Position numbers and translations under genes: made by a program. Of a stretch of DNA of 64,000 nt, positions 13,301 to 28,300 are shown one piece after another; within the stretch, counting starts at the first letter, position 1, and the number at the start of each line of letters is the position of its first letter. The stretch spans positions 64,139,273 through 64,203,272 of the forward strand of contig NC_068939.1 in the NCBI RefSeq assembly GCF_016801865.2, in the 5' to 3' direction. The DNA comes from Culex pipiens pallens. Its lineage: Eukaryota > Arthropoda > Insecta > Diptera > Culicidae. Under the pieces are notes generated by a model. That model saw nothing but the letters and a program-made list of their open reading frames with translations, was not told where the DNA came from and did no database searches.

Positions 13301-16300
13301 TCATGCAATTTCTTTATTATTTTTTTTATTTATGATAACCGCAGTGTAAAACACTACCAAGTTGAACTGAAATGAAAAGTTTGGTTAGTTTTGGTTAATT
13401 TATGGATAAATCAATTTATTTGTCATCTTTCCACACATTTAAGGTACACAGATTTTTTTTAATTGATTATGATTGATAATCTCAAATTTATCTAGGATCC
13501 ATAATCAAATTGATTGGTAGCATTGTTAAATTACAGCCCATAACAAAATATTAAACAGAACAAATAATTTAAATCCTTGTGACCAGTGACATCAAACGCA
13601 TTCAATGCTAACAAGAGGTGCATTATATAAAACTGTAAACATTCTTATAGAAAGGTAGACGAAGCTGTACCACCAGTCTAGAACCTCTAGACTAGAGGAG
13701 TTCATCTCAACAGACCAGGTTGGCCTGCTCTTGACTGTCTGCCTGTAGGGCCATCGCCAACGACAAGCAAGCTCGTTTGATCTTGTGTTTGCTCATTTCG
13801 CAGTGATTATTTTCTTGTCAGCTTCGTTAGGTTACCCAGTACAGCGTGCTATATCTGTGCACGAAGATTAACTCTACTGATGAGCATTCAGCAATTTTCA
13901 CACAGTCTACCGTATCATTCGTGCGAATGAGCTGCAATTAAAGGCCTATCCCATTCCAGCGCCGGAAGTTATGTTTATAGCCATAGAAAGTTTGTACCAG
14001 CCCACCCCGCCTCCCCTTTTTGACGGTTATTATCTTGTAATTAAATCCCGACCCCACGAGAACTTACCCTTGAACGTGTGAACCAAACTGTTGCTCATGA
14101 TGTGCCACAGCTGCGGGTCGCCCACTTTGGGCGAGAGGATTAGGTGCTGCTTGGAGGGCGAAACCTCGATACACCGAACCGGTCCCGGGCCCGGTACGGT
14201 CATGCAGCGGATCTGCGACGGCAGCGGCACCGGAAGCCATCCCGTGAGGGGCACCAGCAGCGGTACCGTGTACCCGTCGCACCAGGCCGTCGCTGATTGA
14301 ACCGTTACGCTGAGCAGCGCCTGGGGACCCTCGTGCGCTGCCACCGACTTGAGCCAGGATATCAGCTGAAATTGGAGGAGAAATGGAGGAGGGACGGCGG
14401 GAAAAAGTTAATCAATTTAGTCCTTTCGGGTGCAGAGCTTCGGGTTAGGTGAGTTGTTGAGGTGTTTATATTTTTGTGTTTATTTATCTTTGGAAGAGGA
14501 GTTCCATGAAAGGGGGTTTTTTATCAACTTGAGTGATTTCAATTACTGTTGGTCCTCGCAATTCGCAATTCGCAATTCGCAATTTTCAGTGTAAGAACGG
14601 GCCTTGACCGATCTTATGCACCAGGTTCCCGACGAACACGCACTGCCCTTACACCTACATCTTACCCTTGCTCTGAGTCAGTACGAGCAACACGCTAGAA
14701 CACGCTTTGAGTGTTCGTGCCAGGCATGCACACCTTCTTTTCCGGTTACGCATTTTAACTCGGCCGGGGGTGGTACATTACGTAGGGTTTGATGTAAGTA
14801 TAAGCGCCTAACCATTTATAGTGTGCCTATCAATTTTCAGTAAAGCAAAAAACTGTTTAATTTTTAGTTTGAATTCAAAAACTAATTGTTATTTACAGTG
14901 TATTGTTTTCTCCTGAAATCTTGCCTAATGTTGAGTCGTGTTAATCTGTTGCTATTTCTTCTGTCGCGGTGTTTTGTTATAATGTTTTGAACCTAAGCAT
15001 GTTATTCAAAAAATTATCAAAAGTACAATAATGTTATGTGTGTGACTTTGATCATTCAATATATTGAGTAAGGACTCAAACCTTACTTGTTTGAAGAAAA
15101 GGGCGTAGATTAAAACAATAGACAATAAAGGAAAAAGCATACTACATAAAGTTCGCTACTGAAAGAATAATTGTATGTTGAAGGAAAGAAGAGTAAAAGC
15201 TGTATGAAGTAGATTAAAAATATAGGCAATAATTTATGAAAAAAGCTTTGTGATAAAGGATAAATAATATCATATAAGCTTAGATAGCATTAATGACAAC
15301 TTTAGGAGCCGATTAAAATAATATTTTAATTAATAAATAAATTAGACAATGAATAAAGAATACATCAAATGTGAACAGGAATTAACCCGAGAATTAACCT
15401 CGAATGCATATTAAGGAGATCAGTTTTTGTTAGGGAAAACACATAGCAGTTAAAACTGGCAAATTGAGTAGAGGAGACTTGAAAGATAAGTGAAACAGAA
15501 CTAAAGTAGTTGGATTTCAATTACTGTTGGTCCTCATGGAAAAATTCAAATTGAAGATTTCAATATTTAAACAACCATTTTTATGGCTTATTCCAAAGAA
15601 AAAATGATAAGCCGACATGATTTTTTAAATCCATGTCAGGAATGTCTTTATTCATTTAATGATAGTCTTAAAGTTTGTACAAAATGCATCGTTATAATGC
15701 ACAGAGTTTTTTCTACAGCAGTTCCATATGAAAGTTATACAAAAAAAAGACTTGGATTTGGCTCAAAATTTGGATGGGAGTCTTTGTCCCAAATAATAAG
15801 ACCCTTTTTTTGTTTTGCCATTAGGGTGACCTACGCCGTGTTAGGGTGGTCCGAAAAATGACAATTTTTGTTAATTTTAGCAAACATTTATCAAAATATC
15901 TTAACTTCATGTCATTTGAACCAATTTTTGCTGTCTTGGAAGCAAATGTGATTAGTGGGACTTTCAAGGAAAAATAGTTTTGAGCATCAAAATCTAGCCC
16001 AACATTTGAAAAATCATATGAAAACTTCAAATGATGTTTTGACGGTGTCCAGACCAAAGAGCCTATTCCTGAAAATATTTTTTATCGGATTACTTGGAAA
16101 ATTTTACGTAACATTCTCAAAATTGGTCATTAACGTTAGTGACGTCGCAGTTTTACTGAAAAAAGGTAGTTCTTTCTCTTTTTTTCGAAATTTTCCCGTT
16201 TTTGCACGCGGTGTGTCGGAAAACCCAGGTTTTTATTTTCAAAAAATCATATTTCGGAATCCTGTAAATGAAATTCTTCCATTTTTGAGTATGTTACTTA

Positions 16301-19300
16301 AAATTTCCCAAGGAATCCGATAAAAATATTTCCAGAAATAGCCTATTTTGTCCGGACACCGTCTAAACAGCATTTGAAGTTTTCATATGACTTTTTAAAA
16401 TGTTATACAAGTTTTTTGAAACTCCAAACTATTTATCTTCGAAAGTCCAGCTTATCACCTATAATTTGCGTCCAAGAAAGCTAAAATCAGTTGAAATTAC
16501 GTAAAATTATATTTTTTGGAAAAATTGTTTTTTTTTAGAAAATTGACGAAAATTGTCATTTTTGGACCTCTTTTACACAGGGTAGGTCACCATAATGACC
16601 AAACAAAAAAATACCAATTATTTGGGACAAAGAACCCCCACTCCAATATTTAGGTCAAATCGAAATACTTATTTTGCAACTACTGCTTGGACAGCGAATT
16701 ACCAAGAAGGTTAAAGCTGCCAGCAATAAATGAATTAATTCACGAGGAACCGGATAATGATATCATTGGTCCAAACACCGTCTAAACCGGATTTTATGTT
16801 TTGATAATACTTTATCAAATGTTAAACTAGATTTTCAAACTAATGGCGTTTTTTTTTCCAATATGAAATCACTCTTCTTTTGCATTCCAGGAAGCTAACA
16901 TTATTCAAAACGACTTTGAAATTTTCTTTTAGATTTTTTTTGCGAAAATAGTCGAAAATGACCACCCTTTGGACTTTCCTTACATGGCTCACAGTGGCGT
17001 ATGCCAAATTTTATGAATCAATATGACCCATGGGAGATTTATCCGTATGGAGCTGTGTTTCATTTTCCAGATTAAGAGCATTTATTGCCAGAAAAATAGA
17101 TTTTGAAAAAAGGGATTCTCCTTACAAATGAAGCCGAACACGAAGCTTTAAAAACAAAAAAATGTTTTTAAATTCTTTTTCATCGGTTTTTTTGATTTGG
17201 GAAAAAATAAAATTATAACATTAAAAATATTGAATAATACGAACACAAATGACTAAAGCCATCACTTTTATATGAAATGGCTGAATCATAACTTTTATAT
17301 GAAATGGCTGAATTATAACGAACTATTTTTTTAAATTAATTTACTTTTTAAGTGTTAATAGAATCTTGTTAGAGCGATTTTTTATTTGTTATCATAGTTT
17401 CTTAAACATAGTTTTTTGATATAGTAGTTTAACTCAAAATAAATAAGATAAAAAATTAGTCCCTTTTCAAATGTTGGTCTTGATTTAAAAAAATTGCATG
17501 GTGTTATTTGGGTCATGACCGAAAAAACCCTAATTTTCTTGTTTCATTTAATGGTTGTAACTCAGAAACTTTTCTGAATTATTAAAAAAATATGTTCAGA
17601 CTTGAACAACCATGAATATTGCATCAATGTTGGAAAAATAGTAATGATTTTTTTTTTCCAAATCATGGATTGGATTTATGTTGTAAACTGTGCACTCTAT
17701 CAAAATTTCTGTAAGCTAATGTTTGAATTCAAATATGATTTTGCATTGAACAATGAAATGTTTTTAACCTTTATTCAATCTGTGCCAAAATATATAATTA
17801 TATTTTTAAATTGGTATTACTGCCAAATATGTTTTGCCCTAGGTTGGTCACTACTACTACTTGACTGATCCTGTAAAACATATAAAAAATAAAATTGTGT
17901 TTTTGATTTTTGTTAAAAATCAAAATAAAGAAATTAGCAGAGCTAGAGTGTTTTTTCCCGAATTGTCCTTTAATATTTCCGAAAACTTGATGTTCTGATT
18001 CATTACACAATCCATTCTCTAGATTCAGATTGAAGAATATTTAGATGCCATTTTATGGACGACTGTTTAGTTTTTGCAGTGAAACTTGTATCAATCGAAA
18101 CTTTTCAAAGTTTGAGACAAATAAAAAATACAATAAAAAAATTAGAAAAAAGAGAAAGATTTCTAGGAGAATCGCTGGAATAAATTTTAATTGTGCAAAA
18201 ACAGAGAATTTTTCCGAGGAGAATGTGTAAAGATTTCAGCAATATCCCACTAGTGATTGAAGCAGCATTGCAGATAATTAAACCAAACAAGATGATTACC
18301 CGAAATTGGCCACTCCCCAGGATCCCTTACCTGCGCCCCCAGCTGCATCGGGTCCCGCGTGAGCACGTCGCTCGACTTCCGGATGGTGTAGTACACGAGT
18401 TCGATGTCCCGGTCCAGAATGTAGCACCGCACGTGCTCAATTAAGCACCTGAGGTAGCTTATTGACACCGTTTGCACCTGTTGACAGAACCAGACAGGGG
18501 AGACAAAATTTAAAGTTAACCAACAGATGTGGTGGTGGCCATTTCAAAGATGGTTTTTGGAAAATGAAAATTGTTTCGTAGAAGCAGAAGGAGCAGGAGT
18601 TAATTAAAAGGAGAACATGCTTACGGCCGCCAGTAGAAAGTCGAAATTGCACACCGCAATCTCTTTGAGCTTTTTTGTGTCGTCGGATTTAATTAAATGA
18701 TGCCAGGACTCCTCCACGTGGCGTATGCTGTAGGAAATGTCCGGCCCCAGTGTGATGATCTGCGTCACGTTGTCGTCCTGCTGGGTCTGGATGCCTGTGG
18801 AAAAAAACGGACGGTAAAAAATCGGGTAAGAAAATAATGCCAATTAAGCTCGGAAACGCGCCGCAAATTGATGCAATATTATTTAGGCGTCATCCATAAA
18901 GTATGTCACGCAAAAATCAGCCAAAATTAACCCCCCCTCCCCCCTATGTCACACTTTGTCACACAAGGTTGAACCCCCCCTCAAAAAGTACGTCACATTT
19001 TGCCAGACCCCTCCCCCCTTGTTTTCGATGGGATTTTTTATATCTTTAAACTCTCATAATTTTGGTATTTTTGTCAATTTTAATATGAAAAAAAAGTTGT
19101 CTAATTATTCATTTTTTAGAATAAACATTGCGATATAAAAAAAACAGTTTTGTATCTTTTAAAAATTAGAAGACCTGGTATAACATTCAAGTATTACAAA
19201 ATCTTGAAAACTGTTTTTCACAGCTTTGTATCTAATAAGTTCAAACCATTTATAGCAGTTTTCTTATGAATTTGCAAAATATTGAAGTTCCAGCTGAAAA

Positions 19301-22300
19301 AAATGTGACTATATAATAAATTATAATGTGATACCGTCATCAGGGGTGACATTGGGTCTGGGGGTGAGTTTGGGTCATACAAAAATGCAGAAATTTGTAT
19401 GACCCAATCTCACCCCCCAGATCCAATGTCACCCCTGATGACGGTACTTCTAAATAATAGTAAGCAAACAATTTTAGAAAAGAGGATTTAATTTAATTGT
19501 GTACATTTCGAATTAATATTATGCAATCATAAAAAAAAAACCTAGCGTGACGTCACAGTCTCGCAAACCCCCCCTCCCCCCTTCGTCACATCTTGTCACA
19601 CCTACGGTAAAAGAGCGTACGTACTTTATGGATGACGCCTTATGTTCGTCGTCCTCTTCCTGGCACAAGGCCCCGTTGGCCAACAGAGCTTGAATTACGC
19701 CATTAAACATGAATGGTTGATGGGAGGGTTGTGGGACGCTATTCAGTGTGTACAGGGGGCTTTAAAGGAAAATCACAACCCCTCCACAGTGAGGTGGCGT
19801 CAAATTCGCCCAAACTCCACTCGGTGAAAGCGCGCTCGGTTTACAATGGTCATATTTTCTCTTCCAAAGATTATAATAATGGGAAAGCACAACATTCAAC
19901 AAAGTGATTGATTTTTTATTGCTCTCGTGAAAAGTTGACGTGCAATGGCGTGCCAACCCCCTGCTAAGCAGCGCAAGGAACAGAAGAGCGTGGCATTTCT
20001 ATGTGACGCGAGTTGACTGAAGCGAAAAAAGTGAGCGCGTCAGAAAGGTATGTATGCTAGTCATAACAATGGTAGTTCTTCGTTTTCCTCTTTTTTCATT
20101 CAGACAATAAACCAATTGTTCAGCGAGTGAAAACTTTTCGCTTCACTTTGCGTACACTTTTTTTTTGTTATTCTCTCACTCTGTGACATTCTATGTGTTC
20201 ATCACTATGCTTTTTAAAGGGAGTTTGGGTCATCTTGAAAGTGGTTTCACCACAATTTCAGAAATTTTTGAATAGTTATTTTAGAAAAAGTGTCTTGCTC
20301 CTTAAACAGCACAGTACATCTGAGAGGGGGAAACCTTCAGAATGAGAGTTTAAAAGATCAAGTGAACGAAATGAGAGATAAAAAAACAAATTCTTCGCTC
20401 TACAGCATTGGTTTAGCGTTCTCGATTGCGAGATTCCTACTCGAAACTAAGTGTCCGAAGGCTTGATTGTTGAGGCAATTGCAAACCTTTTTTTACACCT
20501 AAGCTTCAATCCAACCCGGGATTCGAACTGACGACCTTTGGATTGGAGTCCAACTGCCTACCAGCGACTCCACCGAGACAGGACCCAGGGAGACGACTCC
20601 TATACCTGGACTGAGCTAACGACCTTACCTCTAGGTTAGACCGGGCCAACATTTACTTCCCCGTTCGACGGTTGGCGTTTTTTTTTTCGACGGTTGGCGT
20701 GATCAGACAAATCTCGTCTCGAAAAATGCCACCGGGACCATCTGGAATCGAACACAGGCAGACTGGGTGAGAGGCAACCACGCTTACCTTAAAAATTTGA
20801 AAAATGAGTGCTAAATAGGTGATACCAAGAAAAATATTTTTTCACAGACTTGAACCTTTGAGAAGCTATATTATACCAACCAGTCCTATAAACAGAGTCT
20901 AAAGAGGAAAACTATGAGAATTTTTCCCTTTTCGCTTTTCAAAAATATATTTTGCATGCATGTTATTTTGTATGACCAGCTTGCAGAATTGTATAAAGCC
21001 GTGTATGAACACCAATGATATCAAATGGCTTCTTTTGACCTGGGGAATGAATGAAAAGTAAAAAATATATAAAGATAGGTCGATTTGTGAAACTGAAGTC
21101 AGTTACTAATTTCGAAATAATTTCAATTTTTTTTTCAAAGAAATCGTTTTAAAAAAGTTTCAATTAGAACTAACTGAAAGGCGTTTTTATTTATAAAGCA
21201 TGGATGTATAATTCAATAGCATAATTCGATGTTGACAAATGAGCCATTTATCGATTATTATCATGTTAATAAAAAGTGCTTCTAAAATTTCTAAACCCAC
21301 AATTCACAAATGACAACTTTTTATTTCATAAAATGTTTGATATAATGTTTGCATTCAATTTTGTACAATGAATGCAGAATTTTAAAAATTGTTTGCAGTT
21401 GATTTCACTTCTATTTCAATTAAAACTAACTAATCTTCTTTTTATAACTTTTGCCCTTTGCTTTTGTTAATAATTCGAAAAGGAAAAGGAGGGCAACATG
21501 AACTTTTAAAAATATGTGTAATGGCCTTATAGTCAAAGGAGATTAAGTGCGAGTTTTTCATAAGTGTGTAACAGGTTGTCTCGAGGTGCTCCGATTTGGA
21601 TGAAACTTTCAGCGTTTGTTTGTCTATACATGAGATAAAGTCATGCCTAATATGAGCACTCTATGACAAAGGGAAGATGATCAATTCCAACTCTCTTAGA
21701 TGAATTCGAAAGGTCTTTTTCAACATCTTTTAACAAGGCTCCAAAAAAGTTGGTACGGTAACTTCAACTCGCTGGTTCTCGGGCATAACTCACCCAATCA
21801 AGACGATTCTTTTTTCCAGTGATTTGTTAGGATGTCTAGGTGATCCTAGAATTTTGCAGAACTCAATTTGATCAAATCTGTAAATTTTGCGATCAAAAAC
21901 ATCGTTCCAACTTTTTTTTCGCGTTCAAAAAAAATCGCCAAAAATTCCGCAAAGGCCAGAAGTTGAGTGAGTAAGCGAAAAACCGATCAAAAATAATCAA
22001 AATTATCGCTTTTTCAAAAAATAAAAACTTTTTCTATAACTCATAAAGAATACATGAAAACCTTTATGTTTGTATACACCAACATTTTTGTTTTTGTCTG
22101 CTCTACATCTTTTTAGACCATTTATACACTCTAAAAAGTATCCCTGCCATGTTACAAAAAATACATAATTTTAAAATGAAAATGTTTGTTTTAACGAAAA
22201 AGGACTTCTCTGGATTATTGCAGATTAAAAAAGTTTCCATAAAATGACATTCTCACTTTTTTTAACAGTTGTGTTACGGAAAATGGCAGCCTATTCAAAA

Positions 22301-25300
22301 CTATTTTAAAACTTTTTTATTGAGTCACTTAAAACCAAATTTTTATCTCTTCTCGGGGTCGAGCTACAATTCAGTGAAAAACATGTTTTAGTAAAAATCC
22401 AGAAAAATGATGAGGTCGTACCGCCCCACCGTCACGAGATATCAAAAAAAGCCCTTGGATTCGTGATCAGGGACCAAAATTACCATTTAAAGCAAAGTTT
22501 CACGGAAATCGAAGAGGGGTCGGGGCAACTGATCTGTGAGTTTTCGGAAAATGGCCCATCCGGATTTTTTTTAAAAGGTCCAATAAACGAAATCGACAGT
22601 TTTTTGGTTTTTTTGAGACCGCCTTGAGTCAGGGGTACCCTAAAACGGGGTGACTTTGATAGCCCGAATTATGATTTCGAATCGGAAAAATGAATTCGGA
22701 AATTTTTGGATTCTTTTGACAATAAGGAGAAGGTAAAATAAATTTGTAAATAATAAATATTATGTGTATTTAAAATATTTATTATGTGTATATAATAAAT
22801 TTAATATAAAATGTGAAAACTTTTGATTCGTGCTTCGTATCAGTTTAAAATGCAATATGAATCGATAACATAACTAGTTTGAACAAATTTCAGGAAAAAT
22901 TGTGACTTTTTAACAATTCTACCAAAAATTTCAATGTGTTTTATTGAGAATCTTATAAATTAGTTAACTAAATATTAACATTATCAATCTTAGCGATGGT
23001 AAATTTGACGTAGAAATAAAATTTGAACACCTTAAATCTAATTTTAACAAGAAAAACTATAACTACCAAAGTCACCCCAGAATTCAAATGACGCAACTAT
23101 TTTTAAAGCACCATTGAAAATTTTTTTCTCAAAGATAGTGCATGGACCTTGTGTGGCATCCCCAGTACATGTTTTAAGAATAATAATCTTGAGAAAAAAC
23201 ATTAACAGTTCGAAAATATTCCAAAAATAAATTGAAATCCTATCAATGTCATCCCGGTTAAGGACATTTACAAAATTTTCTATAGGATCTTTTGAAATTG
23301 CGATTTTTTAGAAAATTGATAGGTTGCTTCAATAAAAAAGAATGAGATTTAAAGTCTACGAAATTAGGTACTTTTTTGAATTATATTCTTCACTCTCCCC
23401 TAGACGAAGAGTTGCCCAGTGTCTGGATCTGCGAGAGGAAAAATGACTCTTTCCCCATTGAAGCGACCTGATTCTTTGCTCTGAAACTATTTTTTTGCGT
23501 TCAATGTTTTGTCATGCCCGCATACCATAAAATGCAACACAATCCAAGAAGACTTTGGCACTGCATTGTATATGTGTGTGAGTGAGTGTGAGTGCATTTC
23601 GAGAGTCGAACGCAAGCTGACTGACAACAGAAAAAGTCGACTCTTTTCTTCTGCTTTATCTTCTTGCAATAGGTTATAACTGATCCTCGCTGGGGAAGCG
23701 GAACCGGTCGTCTTTCCTCGAGGGAACATTGAGAGCGTTGATGCCGGTTAGGAGCGAGCTAGCATTCAGGATGACTGAATGGACGGTATTTTTTCCTCCT
23801 GCTGGCAGTGCTAATTTTTCTTACAATGCAAGTTTTTGTTTGAAACTAGCGCATTCTTGAGCACCGGTCTTTGTTTTTACCGGCGCTGAATTGTATCAAG
23901 TTCAAACTTCTTCCGAGGTGGAAACGTATGTAGAGGTGTGGGATTGTTGGAAATAATGACAAGTTTTGAAACAAAGGAATACTATCAGGAACCGTTGTTT
24001 CATTGTGGTGTGTATTGCATAACACTTTGTAGAATGATCGATATACGAGCCCACAATTGTTGTTAAGACGTATCTTTCCACATAATAAGTGAATTTATTC
24101 AGGTTATTTAGGTAACATACAAATTTGACAAATTTGTTAAAACTGACATATTCAACACGTTTAAGTTGATCAATTGGTATTCAAATGTGCATTTTAAGCC
24201 TTTCAAAATATTGGAACTGATTTAAAAATTGGGATTTACATTGAAAGATTCGAAGATTTAATAAAAGTTTCGTTCATCGAAAATTGGACCAATAGATCAA
24301 GATAATAAAGAATATGTTATTTTTAAAATTATTGAGACTGCCTTTTCCTCCACATAAAAGAAGCTTGAACCTAGGCGGTGTTATTTCATTAAATGTCATT
24401 AAATATTATTCCTTTTATAGAACTACCCCCAATTATGAACATAATATGTTAAATTTACTGAAGATTTTTAAAACGTTTCAAATTATAGTGAAATCAACTT
24501 GAGAATGTTAAACACTAAAATTAACAATATTTTTGAAACAATACAGAGTTTCCCATTCTTATGCTTATTGGATACCAAAAATTAGTTGACAATTGAATTT
24601 TTATCTTATTTTTAGAATAAGAATAAAAATGTATCGATATGAAAATTAAAACATATTTGCAACGGTTCAATTAGAGCGTCCAATTTCCCGTCCCGAGAAT
24701 TCCAGGGATTTCCCGAAAAAATATATTTCCCGTTTCCCGGGAAATTTGTGAATCATTTGAAACTTGAAATAGATATTGCATATTTGTTGGGCAACAATAT
24801 TTACGAAATTGTAAGATAAAAAAAACTTTTAGAATTTTGGTAAACATTTTATAGACAATTGATGTTGTGTCATTTGAAAATAAGTTATTAACCTCTTCCC
24901 GCCAAGATCAATACTAAGTTTGTTTTTACGTTTTTGTTTAACAAGACCAAATTGAATAAAAATTAAGTTGATATCATTAAATAAACCAAAGAAGATTTTA
25001 CATGAAGAATTAGTACAATTTGTTTAATAGTATTTGACACATTTAAAACCATACCATAAATGAAACCAGTGGAAGATACTAGTCATAAAAAAAACATAAT
25101 TTCTGCATGATTTTTTTTTCATTTCAACTATATGTTAAACTTAATCATATTTTCTCAAACTGGTCACAGAGACAAAAGAAAAGGAAGTTGTGGAACATCG
25201 ACTTATTTAACTTACTTTTTAAACACTTTGATCAAAGAAATATAACTTTTCAACAAAAAAAATCGTTGAAGTTTTGATTCATCACACGATTTGAAAGACA

Positions 25301-28300
25301 GAAAATATTTTTTTTAAGCTATCAGTTATCCCTCACACTCATTTTGACAGTTAAAGGACAGCTCCTATACAATTTTGATACAAAATATCAATCTGAAACT
25401 GAATCAGGATAATTTTCAATAAATTTCAAATTTCCCGGGAATCCCCGGGATTTCCCGAAAAATTTGTTGAAAATTTCCCGTTTCCCGAGAAATTTGTAAC
25501 CCTAGGAAATTTGACGCTCTAGGCTCAATAGATTTGATAAGCATTATCTTTTTCAGAAAGATTCGATTCAAAAAGCATTCTCCGTCTACAGAATCCCTAA
25601 TGATTTTTCTTAAATGGATTCTTCCCTCTATTCCTTATGGACAACATAGTTTAAAAATTGTGGGGTTTCAATCTCTTTTTTTCTCAAAATTTAAAATATC
25701 TGACTTTTGTGGAAATTAATCTTTTAAAATCCCAATCGTTGTCAAAGATCTGCTTCAAACAGTCACTTCAAAAAATCTTGATACATATATATTTGGAATG
25801 CCTAATGTAATTTGATGTTGAACCACAAAAAAAAAAATTATGTCGGACTGTGTAAAATTTCATCCAATTAAAATAACGCGAAAACTAAACTCTGGAATAT
25901 ATCTGCTTATAAATTGTTTGTATATCTAAAGAACATTCGAAACAAAATTCCCAAGTCCTGTCAACCAGAAAACACCACAAACAGTATAATCCCTTTGATT
26001 TTGTGTTACTTTTTTGCATAATCTCCGGTAGTAAAATTTCGAACCATCATGAAAACCCAACACTCTTGATTAAAAAGAAAACCCAAGTGACAATCACAAA
26101 GAAAAGACATGAACAAAAAAAAGTTTCTCGATATCACACGAGTAATGCGACCGGGAGGGTTGGCTCGAGAAAAATAACTTCAAAAGAGAGATAGCACAAA
26201 ACAATAGCTTGGGGGGTTGATCCCGTTTTTCAATTTTACTGTTGTATACCGTCGCCAACCCCCCTCTCCCACCCTGATCCTTCCGAGATCCTTGAACTTT
26301 TTTTTTTCTTCCACGGAAGGTTGACTTTTCCGACATTTCCTTTCCGCATTGTTGCCTGTGTCCCTGATTTGGTACCAAGAATGTACGGTGTGTAGTTTGG
26401 TTCTGGGGGGGAAATGTATCCTTTTTTGCGATTGTGATTTCCACAACTCACTCCCACAACGTTGATCCAGACGTTATCTTCGCTGACAGTATCGCTGGAA
26501 TCTGGGGAATGTTTTTCTACGTGTTTCGAAGCAAATAAACTTGTTTGCTAAATATTTGTGTCCGCTTATTTCGAGGGAATTCGCTTGAAAACGAAAACCA
26601 GATGAATTCCAGTGAATTTTGCCAATTTGAATAAAAACCTACACAAAAAGTAAGGCTGCTTAAATCACAAATAGATTATCGTCAAAGTGTTTGTAAATGC
26701 CCTTCCATCTCTCCTCCACGTGAATCCTTTGAAATCCCTTTCGGATGACGCCGATGAACCCCTTAAAAGTATCCTTTTTAACGATCCCACAAAAAACCTC
26801 ACTTTTTGTGGCAGCACCCAGACAGGCTTAGTCGATTAATCAGCGATTGCGAGCTGGGGGATGCCAAAATTAAGGACTAACTTTATTACATTTTACCACC
26901 GTTCGTGCGAAATCATTTCGGCATGGTGGTGCCCGTTGGAAACGGAAGGATCTATTAATTTTGGCGGCCAGTTTGATCCAGGATAAGGTAATTGTAGTCA
27001 ATCAGAAACAACGTTTAGGCGTCATCCATAAAGTACGTCACGCTCTAGGGGGGGAGGGGGGGTTGTCGCAAGTGTGACAAAGGGGAGAAGGGGGGTACGT
27101 GAGACTGTGACGTCACGCTAGACTATTTATTTAATATTGAACTTTTTTTTTTAAATATAGCTTTAAAAATGTAATGTTTGATAACTTTTACTCATAAATC
27201 AAACACGATTCAAGGCTTTATGAAACAGAGTTTTTGATGATAGATTTAATATGCTTCAAAAAACTTTGACGGTGATTTTTATCACTACAACATTGAACAA
27301 AATTTAAAAAATCCAAACCCAACCTGTAAAAATTAAAAACATTCTCAAATGAATTCCGAATTTCAAAATCATCCTTTTTATAAATCATGCCACATAGTAA
27401 AAAAATTTGTAAATTTCGAAGCTGTGATTTCTGAAGGTTGAATTTTACAGATTTATTGATGTAAATTTACCTCAATTTAGACTCAAAAAGTGTCATTACA
27501 CCAGAAAAGTGGTAAAATTACACATTTTTTCCTACATAAAAGATTCCTTCCCAGATGTAATATTACCATGATTTTTTTACTGTGTAAAATTGTACAAAAA
27601 ACAAGATAGTGCGGAGGGAGGGGGGGGGGTCCGACAAAACGTGACGTACTTTCTGAGGGGGGGTCAGAGCCAGCGTGACAAAGTGTGACATAGGGGGGAG
27701 GGGGGGTTAATTTTGGCCGATTTTAGCGTGACATACTTTATGGATGACGCCTTAGTGTTTTTTTACAGATCCACTCATTTCTATTTGGAATAAAACTAAT
27801 CGCAAATCTAGTCTGACACATTACGTGTTATTTCTTAAAACAGTAGAAATCAATATTTTGATTGTGATTAATCGTCAATCTTTAACCTGACTAAACTTAT
27901 TTCTTTATGTTAACACCTACTCTACCGCAGTCAGTAGTCTGGTTTCGCTGAAAGCGGAATGCTCATTGAGTTTGAAAAAAATATATTGGAGAATCTGGCG
28001 AGGTTTGTTATGGCTGGAATAATTCAGAATTAATTTCACGGTTCACCGGAGGAGAAGGTGCGATGAATAATGTTTTTGCGTTTAAACCTTTTCAATTGCA
28101 AAATTCCCATATTGTTTTGGTCTCCGAGAACTGATGTTAATTTAATCTAATCGGTCTTTATCGGTGAAATCTGACGCAAATTTTAGAAGAAAGATAATGA
28201 AATTTTAGGTGGATAGGTCGACTAAGAGTCATAGAAGAAGATATAAAGGACGGAAAACTAAGTCAGCGAAGGGCCATTTGAGGAAGTATGTGTGTGTGAT

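Noticed and set aside
14064..14300. Alternate frames over exon F on both strands
   Set aside because: Only the frame with the WD40 pattern joins in phase to the neighbouring exons; the others are shadows.
19519..19710. Minus frame MFNGVIQALLANGALCQEED as a possible exon between C and D
   Set aside because: It runs into the TTA MITE, lacks a convincing donor, and exons C and D already join in phase.
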